From the NCBI GenBank assembly GCA_004764695.1, contig SMSO01000031.1:1424600-1488599 (forward strand): a stretch of DNA of 64,000 nt, in the 5' to 3' direction. Positions 10,501-18,886 of the stretch are shown piece by piece (position 1 is the stretch's first letter; the number at the start of each line of letters is the position of its first letter). The translations under genes were made by a program, and so were the position numbers. Below the pieces are notes generated by a model. The model saw only the letters and a list, made by a program, of their open reading frames with translations. It searched no databases and was not told the DNA's origin. The DNA is from Schizochytrium sp. TIO01. Lineage: Eukaryota > Sar > Bigyra > Thraustochytrida > Thraustochytriidae.

Positions 10501-11822
10501 TGGTTCGTTCAACTCAAACCTCAACCGGTGCAGACTTAGCAGCACGATACTGCCAAAGTGTAAGCGACTTTCAAGGTGCTATTGAATTCATGCTCATGGC
10601 AAAACGTGTTGACGATGCCTTCGAATTAGCGACGACTCATGATACCATGGAGGTCTTTGAAACCGCTCTAGGAGGCGATGGAACACCCGAGCAGTATCAA
10701 AACATTGCCAAGTACTACGAGACAAAGCAGCAGCATAGTAAAGCAGCAGAGTTTTATGCACTCTGTGGACAATACAGAGTGGCTCTCGCTTTGTATCAGA
10801 AATGTAACGAAATTGAACGCGCTATTGAAGTAGTTGGCCGTGCAAAAGATGACATGCTGACACATCGTCTTATTGATTACCTCATGGGAGACTCAACGGG
10901 CATTGTACAAGAGCCTATTCACATTTTTAGATTGTATATGGCGTTGGGCAATTACATTCAGGCGGCCCGAACTGCCATGGTTATTGCGCATCAGGAATGT
11001 GAGAATGGAAACTACAAGGCTGCACATAGTGTCTTGTACGAAACGTACCATGAGCTAGAGGCTCGTAGTATTCGGATTCCCCAACAGTTACGCTCAACAT
11101 TTATTCTACTTCATAGTTACTTACTTGTGAAGAAGCGCATCAAGGTTGGTGACCATTCCGGCGCAGCTCGTCTTCTTGTTCGAGTGGTGAAGAATATATC
11201 CAGCTTCCCTTCTCATACCGTGCCCATTCTTACCAGCGCTGTTATTGAGTGCCACCGTGCGGGCTTGAAGAAAACCGCTTTTGAATACGCTTCTCAGCTT
11301 ATGAGCTCTGAGTACCGTGCGCAACTCGACCCTAATTATCGCACTCGCATCGAGACCATCGTGCGGCGTCGGGGTCGCTCTGAGCTTGCTGACACAGATG
11401 AGGGGCGCTCTGAGTGTCCGTACACTACAGAGATGATTCCTAACTTTGAGCTCATTTGCCCCCGCACGAAGAATCAGATTCCATTTTGCGTTGTGACTGG
11501 CCGACACATGGTTCTCGATGATTGGTGCATATGCCCAGTCTCGAAAATGCCTGCCCTGTATTCAGAGTATGTCAAATACTTACAGGATGTGAAAACTTCA
11601 GAGGAGCGACTTGATCCGGTCTGTGGCCAACCAATAAGTATTGGAGAATTGCGAAAGCTCGAGAATCCCAAACCTTACCTTGACATTTACTCCTCGTCAG
11701 GGGCTGATGATGAAGACGAAGATGACGAAGATGATGATGACCGGGAGGATGGCGGCGATTTGGAAGTACGAATCAGCAAGGGTACTCACGGAAGCAGGAA
11801 CAGCGAGGATAATGAGGAATGA
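7524..11822 (+). CDS. IFT144: Intraflagellar transport protein 144 (WDR19 homolog), IFT-A subunit
   Basis: This gene encodes a core subunit of the IFT-A complex, which drives retrograde transport in flagella. It is a single exon of 1432 residues from ATG 7524; human WDR19 is about 1340. The N-terminus (MKPLFELDE, then YDRHGEQYDEIRLPSKTR, SMDWDKDGELLAV) follows WDR19 closely. Residues 1-~620 form WD40 propellers, with GEDRTITIS and VGMNNRAWFY as family landmarks. Residues ~650-1250 are TPR-like helices (LYLLSSAPETALTLHKDL, FRLYMALGNYIQAA). FPSHTVPILTSAVIECHRAG and a Cys-containing segment with FCVVTGRHMVLDDWCICP near 1315-1340 match the conserved C-terminal part. The last ~40 residues add an acidic Asp/Glu tract not expected from animal homologs. 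It is divergent from the RSPH10B-like gene and probably co-regulated with it for zoospore formation. Confidence 0.95.
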   Translation: MKPLFELDESCHGHGPVQACWQHDGSYLASCGLNGLVQVYDRHGEQYDEIRLPSKTRVLSMDWDKDGELLAVLQEKAQSVMLYSLQKKQMSALEANLKNPQFLAWSKVGPQLAIGAGNGSVVLYRKDNLRQEVLFGKHSGSIVCGAWGDEENLLALAGEDRTITISTCEGTTEAQFTVSGIPGRIAFAPPRTARSLEGKGEDSKAWTLCTSVKSEDIILYAMHEEPTRLPFAQRYGKIVAFEWLSNHILIVGFTTGQLVAVRLDEGHFGEEVFSSRLHRTSLTNLVVSRSYQRVASCGDSSVHIVDTQSWRENTEDIINLENEEGNLAKMCWTSDGQILTVATKTGRLYNFLTKMPMFNDSYGVNVAYLSSLREIAIIDALDAQRGVRSSPIRVPVNIEPGFVGLGADHVVVGMNNRAWFYRFQENEDPSQTDQLVNEMEYLGSVETIALNEQFCAALCGGKIYLHPIEASQEGGNQVFPPPECGEATSVALTSNFIIFASTDGTLQFYSLFDGSPIATSELRHGHTIRAIYPNSSGTRVIFIDETGAGFLYNPVDAQICEVPDLNADTNKVIWDGLDPFIFVTANPYELSTYVYTPLTINGPEVTKVGPLDVKENGQTEMHALSTQLPSGFQAITSFAGIVTCQAPNSQLNRVMLGSHEALHSLDRSSETNRMKFDQSLALHKLQDAWHMALMLESRPHWTALSLRAMAEMNIDLSIRVFRQLRDAGMVIALEHLRYVEDKHLLAGHIAALFSDYAQAQELYLLSSAPETALTLHKDLMNWEQALKIAESVAPQEIPLLSVQYAKQLEFKGEYRQALQVYEKAFETLGPQCVEEKSTNFYNDPTLDGQEPQVDLEAERNLCLAGIARMTLRAGNIPKGVRLAMDLKDNIVCRECADILLTMKQLPDAAMLFEQAGEFEEAASVYIRTKNYSAAQPLLDKVTAPKLHREFARAKEAEKDYRTALEEYEKGEDGDNVIRIALEHLRQPEKAFALVRSTQTSTGADLAARYCQSVSDFQGAIEFMLMAKRVDDAFELATTHDTMEVFETALGGDGTPEQYQNIAKYYETKQQHSKAAEFYALCGQYRVALALYQKCNEIERAIEVVGRAKDDMLTHRLIDYLMGDSTGIVQEPIHIFRLYMALGNYIQAARTAMVIAHQECENGNYKAAHSVLYETYHELEARSIRIPQQLRSTFILLHSYLLVKKRIKVGDHSGAARLLVRVVKNISSFPSHTVPILTSAVIECHRAGLKKTAFEYASQLMSSEYRAQLDPNYRTRIETIVRRRGRSELADTDEGRSECPYTTEMIPNFELICPRTKNQIPFCVVTGRHMVLDDWCICPVSKMPALYSEYVKYLQDVKTSEERLDPVCGQPISIGELRKLENPKPYLDIYSSSGADDEDEDDEDDDDREDGGDLEVRISKGTHGSRNSEDNEE

Positions 11823-12334
11823 GTTGAAGTCGTTTAGGAAATATCTACTGTGCTAAGGAGTCAATTGGTCAATTTGATGGAATGATGTCAGCTCGCTTTT
11901 TCTTTTCTACAAATATTAGATTTTAATTCAATTCATTTCCTGTTTTTGTTCTTCATTTGAAGCAATTTGTTATCGAATGTTGAGATTATACAAATGCCAA
12001 CTCCGCCCAGGCTCTAGAAGTAGATAGGCATAAAACTATTCAAGTGTACAGAAACACAAAACCTGTTAATGATTCTTTGTTTTATCCTCTTCAAACACTC
12101 TCAGACGATTACGTCTGGTTTGCCTATCAATAGAAAACAAACTAAATAACAATTGCAGTATAACAAGAGCCTTGCAAAGATGAAGTTTATATCGTTCGGA
12201 CTAGTAAAAAGGTAAGAAAGAAAGGATGAGACTTAGTGGTGGTGTGACGGGTAAGAAAACACGCTTCTTCAATGTGAAAAGGGTGCAGGCAAGTCACAAT
12301 AAGCAGGATTTGGGTGTAATAATAAGCATGCAAT
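11823..12334. other. Convergent 3' intergenic region
   Basis: This stretch between the converging IFT144 and histidine-biosynthesis genes holds only AT-rich 3'-flanking sequence. I see no coding frame, repeat array or RNA gene in it. Confidence 0.6.
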
Positions 12335-13747
12335 TTAGGCCTGGTCCTTGGGAGCTGCTGGGGGCTCCTCTGCAGACTTTTTCTGCTGCTGAGCCTGGAG
12401 AACTGCCTCACCAGCAGCGATGCGATCTGCCTTTGCATTGCCTGGCCTCCGCTTGACCTTGAGGGAACGCATGTCAAGCTGCCGTGTAACGTCCTCGAGC
12501 GACGCATTTCCGCACGTGCACGCGGCAAAGAGGAAGTATGCGAGGTCTGCGACCTCGCGGGCAACATGCTCTGGGTCATTCTCCTCAATAGCCTCAATTA
12601 CCTCTTGTGCCTCCTCAATGAGCTTGTTACGCAGCAATGCCTTGTCCTCAAAAAGACGTTTTGTGTATGATCCTTCTGGGGCGTTAAGCTTGCGGGACTC
12701 AAGAGTGCGAAAGAGGTGGGGGATGCCACCGTCATAACCCCAGCATGTGCGGGTCTGTTGATGGCAAAATGCAGGAGGGTTTCCACGCTGGCGCACCTTG
12801 AACCTCATCGCGTCGGCATCACAGTCAAATGCGATAGACACAAGCTCCTGAAAGGCACCGCTTGTGTCGCCCTTGCGCCACAGACTCTGCCTGGATCTTG
12901 ACCAGTACACGCCGCGGCCACACGCCAACGAGGCAACCACAGACTGTTCGCTGGAGTACACGAGGCCAAGTGCCACGCCATTCTCATCGGTGACGACCGT
13001 CGCAAAGAGACCATCTGTACGGTCGGTGCGAAGGCACGCTACAAAAGACCTTGCCACGCAAAAGGCAGCCTCTGAGTCAGTATCTGTCGCAAGAGACCCT
13101 TCTGTTGGCATGGAAACGTTCTTAGACACAACGTTCACAGGAAAGTCTGTGGAGTGGAGTCCATGGAGCTTACCAACGAGCTGGTTGTTAATCTTCTGCG
13201 CCTCGCCTCCGGCCTCGATCTCGGGGACCTCTAATGTGATAGCAAGGCGTTTTCCCAAAAGCTGCCATGCCCTCTCTGCGACCTTGACGACTTCTTCAGA
13301 ATTTTTGGCCTCAGAAATAATTGAAACGCCCCCAACGCTGCCAGAAAGTTTGCTCAGGAGACCGTCGTCTTCAAGGGCCTTCTCGGAAAATCTGGCAACA
13401 AGACGTTCACGAGGAAGCTGCGAAGCAATGTCCTCGAGGTCGTCGAAAGAACCCTCAACAATGACTTGGACAGCGCCTTCGTTGAGCCATTGCGTCACTT
13501 CCTCAACGCTTGTAGCGGCGATGGGACCAACTTGGCAAGGGTACGAACACAAAGCTTTGCCCCACTTGCGAACAGCAGATTTCCAGAAGTCCTTCTCCTC
13601 AGGGGCACCCACACTTGGTGCGGAGACAGAGTCAAGTGAAGGGATGATGCGAAGGGGGCCGCACCAACTCAGGCGTTTGAGGAGATCAAACTTCTCAGAG
13701 GACGCCACAGCACCGCCCACGGCCACGTCCACAGCGGGAATGAGCAT
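12335..13747 (-). CDS. Histidine biosynthesis bifunctional PRA-CH/PRA-PH (HisI-HisE) with His4-like N-terminal domain
   Basis: This enzyme should catalyse two early steps of histidine synthesis: hydrolysis of phosphoribosyl-ATP and ring opening of phosphoribosyl-AMP. I take the ATG at 13747 (MLIPAVDVAVGG), giving 470 residues; the open frame extends upstream only from a TTG. Residues 1-~210 form an alpha/beta domain like the N-terminal part of fungal His4, itself HisA-like. Residues ~240-340 are the cyclohydrolase, with the metal-site pattern FDCDADA and CHQQTRTCW. Residues ~345-440 are the pyrophosphohydrolase, with LIEEAQEVIEAIEENDPEH and EVADLAYFL. The protein then stops after a short Lys/Ala/Pro tail, with no histidinol dehydrogenase domain, unlike fungal His4. 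It converges on IFT144 with no functional link. No plastid or mitochondrial presequence is required by this start. Confidence 0.9.
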   Translation of the reverse strand: MLIPAVDVAVGGAVASSEKFDLLKRLSWCGPLRIIPSLDSVSAPSVGAPEEKDFWKSAVRKWGKALCSYPCQVGPIAATSVEEVTQWLNEGAVQVIVEGSFDDLEDIASQLPRERLVARFSEKALEDDGLLSKLSGSVGGVSIISEAKNSEEVVKVAERAWQLLGKRLAITLEVPEIEAGGEAQKINNQLVGKLHGLHSTDFPVNVVSKNVSMPTEGSLATDTDSEAAFCVARSFVACLRTDRTDGLFATVVTDENGVALGLVYSSEQSVVASLACGRGVYWSRSRQSLWRKGDTSGAFQELVSIAFDCDADAMRFKVRQRGNPPAFCHQQTRTCWGYDGGIPHLFRTLESRKLNAPEGSYTKRLFEDKALLRNKLIEEAQEVIEAIEENDPEHVAREVADLAYFLFAACTCGNASLEDVTRQLDMRSLKVKRRPGNAKADRIAAGEAVLQAQQQKKSAEEPPAAPKDQA

Positions 13748-15415
13748 GATGCCAAGTCTTCTGCTGGTTGCAACGCAACTGCTTTGGCTGGTGCTAAAGC
13801 TCCTGTTATTACAGACTGACTGAAGTTGTGCGAGACCGCCTCGCGAAGATGCTGGAAGACTGCGATAGAGCAATGCAGGTTTACTCGCAAAGGTCTTGCT
13901 CTGATTGACTTGCTACTTATAACTGTAGTGTTACGAGTAGAAAGGTGAAGTTTTACTCTATTTGTACAGCAGCCATAAGAGCTTTTGCTTTTGTTCTATT
14001 GACGCAGGAGTGGCTTTAGTGGGAACAGAGACCTACGTCTACGTAGGGATAAGCGCCTTCGAGGCAGAATTGTTGCGATCGTTGTCTGTCGCAGGCCTTC
14101 ATTTCGTAAAGACCAAGCTCAAAAAATATGTCTCACCACACAAGCGCTGTAGCACATGGAGAGCAAACTTGGTGGTCCTCATAGGTGGAGCAGACCTACT
14201 CATACCCACTCATAGGTGGAGCAAACCCACACACTACAGCAGTCAGCTCTCAGAAGCAGCACTTGCAACCGACGCTGACTTGGTGTCTAAGCCGACAGTT
14301 GCATCCCTGAGCTCGGCAGAGAAAGCTGTGACCATGGTGTAGTTGGCAAGGACCTTCATTTGTAATCAGAAAACGAGCCAAAATTAGGGTCTTATCTCAT
14401 GCTGGAAAAGGGCCACTTGCTGAACAAAAGCGACTACGGTGCCGGTAACTAGCTCTTATTATAGAGAATAGCAAGCTCTTTGCGATGAAGGGGATCAAGG
14501 AAACAACTGTAGCATTTGTTTCCACTGCCACACGATATCAAGACTCTGCAACATTGCAAATACGAAAATATCGTGTAATACCTCGGGAGAAAACACACAC
14601 GGAAGATCCATGAGCATCTTCCTCAAGTATGCTCATTACTTGAGCGTCTCCACACACTTGAAGAATTGGTGGATTCAAATATGGTAACTTCTCCTCTATC
14701 TCTATTTTGATGGAAACCTGCATGGTGGCGTCAAAGATGGCAGTTGCTTGGTTTACCACCTAGGCGCAGTCAAAGTAGCAGAGTTTGGCGTGTCCAAATG
14801 CTTCTGTGAAAGTATATCAAGCAACTTGTAAGCCTTGCCCAGAAAGCAAGCTTTGGAGCCTTGCTGACAGGTTTATTCCCAAAGGTTTATTCTCTCTTCC
14901 TTTGCTATTTACATAGCTCTCATTGGTTACCAGCCTAGCCCGCTCTTCCGAGGCTCACATTTCTCTTTGGAGGGCGGCAGCCAAGATAGGATGATGTCAC
15001 AACAGGGCAGGTCACCAGACAAGCCTTTCTCTCAAGTTTGGCGGATTTGGCACGATCTTTGACTTTATTTATTTTTTATTTGTGTTCCAAAGACAACGGT
15101 TCATATAGCACATTGTTTCCTCATTTTGATTCATTATTTGCAGTAGGTAAATGCGAATTTGCCATTTTTAGGAGTAAAAAAATATCGCTGATGTATTTAC
15201 ACATGCTCCAAACACGACGAGAAGTCTAACTCAATGTGCAGAAAGCTTCGGAGAGAATACACGAGACGACGATGCTCTAGTCAAACTATCAGGGCCTGAG
15301 CTAGAGGAGCAGACAGACCAAGATTCGAGATATAGTGTCTGTTTGTTCCAGAAATGCCAAGTTCAATACGCACCTACAACCTTGAAAGTGTACAACTTTG
15401 TGATCGAAGCCTGTC

Positions 15416-15625
15416 ATGAGAAAAGGATTTAAGGCGTCACCCTTTGCAATGTTCTGTTACACCAAACAGCTCCACATTTATTCATGGACTCCCCAAACAT
15501 CCACAGGTTGTCAAATTTTCCGAACCAAAAAGGCCATTGTGCGATTGACCGGTGACCTGGTTATTACCCTGTTGCTAGAAACTCGATTGCTGCTTAAAGC
15601 AAGCATACCAGCAAATATTATGTAG
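15416..15625 (+). pseudogene. Possible N-terminal fragment of an SMP-30-like beta-propeller
   Basis: A short open frame on the plus strand includes LHIYSWTPQTSTGCQIF followed by AIVRLTGDLVITLLLETR. This resembles, weakly, the first propeller blades of SMP-30/gluconolactonase proteins (a dipeptide-rich strand, then 'dp-tG', then 'G-lvv-l'). It lies next to better fragments of that family on the opposite strand. Identification is tentative and it could be chance. Confidence 0.2.
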
Positions 15626-15790
15626 TTGGGGATTACCCGCAGATATGCTGACATATAGGTTTTATTCCAGTCACACTTCCGTTCTAAACAAGTGGTGCAA
15701 GTTCATAGAACATGCTTCATGATCATCCCTGACGAAGCGCTCTGTCCCAACTTCTCAAATGGGGGGCAAATACACTTCCCACATGTGGCC

Positions 15791-16535
15791 TCATGTCGGG
15801 GAAGCCTTGGGTAGTTTGAAACATTTTGGGCCATACTTTGGGGCAAACACTCTTAGAATCATTGATTTGGCACCCCAGTTCACTGCGTACACAGCCTCGC
15901 CACATTTTGCGCGTCCAGCAATCTCATAGCATGCGCCAGTGCCCCGACCAGGTCTAGGCCGCGCGCCAACCAGCACACGAGTCTTTGGAAGTAGGTTCAT
16001 CTCGTTCGTCGGATGTGTTGCATACAGCGCGAAGAGCGTCATCCAAACTGTGCGTAGCCTCAAAATGTGACAGATCACCAATGGGTACTAAGCGCTCTCT
16101 GATGAGATTAGATCTTGAACTGCAGACTACATCACACTTCATGTAAACCAGGCTTTCTGGGGAGCGGAGGTGCTTGGCAGAGCTCTTCAGGTGCGCAGTG
16201 TCAACATGTCTACCATTTGATAGTCCAGTAAGCTCTCTGATAACTCCTGACGCAGATACAACTCATCTGCCAATTACGAGCTGCTGGCTTGGAGCGTACA
16301 AGATTTGATTCTCGTAGAACAAGTTGTACGATACAACCTTTGTCACCTCCAGGGATCCGTCAATCTTATAGAGACCAGCGTCGCTCGGGTTTTCCTCTTG
16401 ACTTATATAACTTACCACGTAAAGGCGACCTGCCAGGGAAGGTGAGCTCCAATGCCTAGCTCGCCTAAATAAGTCTTTGATGAGAAAGATGTTTGCATCG
16501 AAATGCCTCGGGTGCCCTAGTCTCGGTCCAAATTA
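15791..16535 (-). pseudogene. Decayed SMP-30/gluconolactonase/LRE-like gene fragments
   Basis: Two stretches in the order expected of an SMP-30-type six-bladed propeller are visible on the minus strand. The upstream piece (16535-16263) reads AGRLYVVSYISQEENPSDAG, then LYKIDGSLEVTKVV, and is closed by TGA at 16263-16265. It fits the family pattern 'aGrlwvgt-...-GaLYrid-dGsv--v'. The downstream piece, near 16000-15791 in another frame, reads GEAVYAVNWGAKSMILRVF then PKCFKLPKASPT, fitting 'G-lyvA-wGg--v-rf-P-G----i-lP--~pT'. About 180 bases between them have no clear match. The stop and frame change imply a broken gene rather than a working lactonase; introns could explain part of it. The family call rests on pattern similarity only. 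Confidence 0.38.
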
Positions 16536-18408
16536 AAAGACTGTACCGTGATTTGAGTGTTAGCTTATTGCATTTGCATGCATCACGATTGATACAGAGC
16601 GATGCAAAGCAAACAAACTAGGAGTTTCATGGGTCTCAGAAAGGCGCTTCAACACCCTGTGCCAAGCCTATGTTTTGAGGCTCAATGCCACATCCTTGCT
16701 TCCAGCAACTTGCATGTTCGCCTGTCTGCCTGGCTACGATGTTGGTCGTCGTCTCTGTCCTTCTCGCAGAGCCAAAAATCCCTCGCCGTTAGCGCGCAAG
16801 AGGGTTCTCAGGGGCTGTTTTTGCAGACCTTTGCTGGCGACCTAGTCTTCTCCTCCTGGGAGCATCGGCAGCCAGCTAAAGGACTGGGCTTGCTTGGCCT
16901 CCCCCCGAGGCCTTTCAAGTGTCTCTATCTCGAAGTCTGACAGCAACACGAGTGAGCATCGAAGATCTTAATCTAAGCAATTAATCATTTGGACAGCTGA
17001 AAATCTATATTATCTGCAGTGCGCATACTCGGCGTTTCACTAAAGGTCTTTGAGGGGGGGGAAAGCTCTACGGAGCAATTCGCAATTATCCAACATCATA
17101 TGAAGGGCGGGCGGCATATACAGAACCACATTCTTAATTCTACCAGCAGGTAGTAAGTAGTAAAATATTGTTAGCTTTAAGTATCAAGAGAACAGCTTCG
17201 TGACAAGTCTATATACCAACAGTTGTTTCATTTAACCCTAGCTTATCCTTAAAAAAACACACACACAACAGTTCTTCTCGATTCTTGCAGATATTTATAT
17301 GAACTTGGAGGGCATTCACAAAGTTCTGTAGGAAGCATTAAATGCATGTTTGTATGGGTAGACTAAATTTCTACGAAGCACCATCATACTTGGTTCTTAA
17401 ATTCAGCCGTTTTCTATTTTTTTTTGTTGAGCTGTCCTGGCATTATAAACATCAATACTTGCTTCAATTACGTATTAATACTTTTAAAGTCCAGAATATA
17501 CTCCACACCAGCACTCTGAATTTCCCATATTGTAAAATAAACATGAGGTAAATTGAACTTGTGCATCAATAAAAATACTAAAAGAAACCTCCTACCGTGG
17601 CTATTAGTTACGGACTAGGTTCAACCTATATTTATTCATACTGTTCCTCTTAACTTTATGTTATTGACTTACTTAATGTTCTTTGATACTGTCTTTCTTT
17701 GGCGCACGCTTTACTAATACTTAATTACAGACTACGCTCACTAAGATGAAACATTAATGCTCACATAGTTCTTCCGTTCTAATTACGTTCTTCAAATTTT
17801 ATACTTAAAGGTTCTTTCCTACTTAAGAGCTCTATGGAACCGTTCTATTCTCATTGGGCTCAGAATCAGGCACGCTAAAATTCGACATTTAGACGAGCGA
17901 AGAAGGCTATTCTCAACCCAATGCTCAGCCACAATATCATGCAAGATAATAAGACTGTTCGATATTCATTCTAGTTTTCAATTCATTCACATGCCGTGAG
18001 CGATATAGTAGCAGAAGAAACAATTCCTGAAAATTGAGAGCGAAAACGCGCACCTCGGACTGTGGAGCTGCTACGCACGTCTATAATTATGGCATACACT
18101 TTTGCACACGCTTAGCAACTAACATCCAATGACGTGTGCTTTTGCCCTTCTAAAGTCGAAGAGAAATGCATCTCTCCTTCCGTTTGTGAGTAGGGATAGA
18201 ATAAGTCTAATATTACAAGAATAAACACCACCTTGAGTTGGCTAATAAATGCTGATAGGGATTCAAGAAAAGAGGAAGGGGCAAAATAGCAGATTGTTCT
18301 CGGATCACTCTTAAGAATTTGTGAAACTTGGCGACGTCGGCGCTTGAGCAATCGAAATAAGGCGAGGTAAGACAAGTGAATGAAAAGGGTTTTGAATAGA
18401 TAAATATT

Positions 18409-18693
18409 TCATGGTTCTCTGATATGGGCCTGTAGACTTCGTAACTTCATAAAGGAAGAATCAATCTTGGAAAGCAAGCTTTGAGCAACCTCTAAAAACT
18501 TTCGGCGCCAAGTAGGAGAAATAGCCTCGAGTTTTGAGCTACCCAATAATAATGGAACATCTATCATCTCACCAATCAAAACGACTATTTGAAGTTCCAA
18601 CTTTAGATCATATTCGTAGTTGGGATAAGGAACACCACCCAAATATACTAAAGTTACTACAATCTGTTGGGTGATTTGCAACAGCTTGTGCAT
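18409..18693 (-). CDS. Orphan open frame, possibly a gene remnant
   Basis: A 94-residue frame from ATG 18693 has protein-like composition: a hydrophobic start (VVTLVYLGGVPYPNYEYDL), then LQIVVLIGEMIDVPLLLG and an amphipathic helix (RRKFLEVAQSLLSKIDSSF). I do not recognise it. It is followed downstream, in another frame, by a second open stretch (18375-18112) with KRRRRQVSQILK. Together they could be a frameshifted or spliced gene of about 180 residues. The 16-bp minisatellite lies just upstream of its start. It could also be chance. Confidence 0.25.
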   Translation of the reverse strand: MHKLLQITQQIVVTLVYLGGVPYPNYEYDLKLELQIVVLIGEMIDVPLLLGSSKLEAISPTWRRKFLEVAQSLLSKIDSSFMKLRSLQAHIREP

Positions 18694-18749
18694 ATTTCGT
18701 GGACATGACTATAATGTAGCTCCAGCCTCCCTTCGGAGTTTGTAAGTTT

Positions 18750-18886
18750 GTAAAATAGTAAGTAAGTAAAATAGTAAGTATGTAAAATAGTAAGTAAGTA
18801 AAATAGTAAGTGTGTAAAATAGTAAGTGTGTAAAATAGTAAGTTTGTAAAATAGTAAGTGAGTAAAATAGTAAGTATGTAAAATAG
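18750..18886. repeat. 16-bp minisatellite, about 8.6 units
   Basis: The unit is GTAAAATAGTAAGTNN, repeated eight times in full with a ninth partial copy. The first 14 bases are identical in every full copy, while the last two vary (AA, AT, AA, GT, GT, TT, GA, AT). Open frames across it are artefacts of the repeat. Confidence 0.95.

Noticed and set aside
12864-13823. 319-codon open frame antisense to the histidine gene
   Set aside because: It is the mirror of a biased coding region; the sense strand has clear HisI and HisE motifs.
13748-13873. Upstream extension of the histidine enzyme (LYRSLPASSRGG...) as a mitochondrial presequence
   Set aside because: It begins with TTG. The ATG at 13747 gives an N-terminus like fungal His4. 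An upstream exon cannot be excluded.
16602-16940. 112-codon plus-strand frame
   Set aside because: Composition is not distinctive and no motif is recognised.
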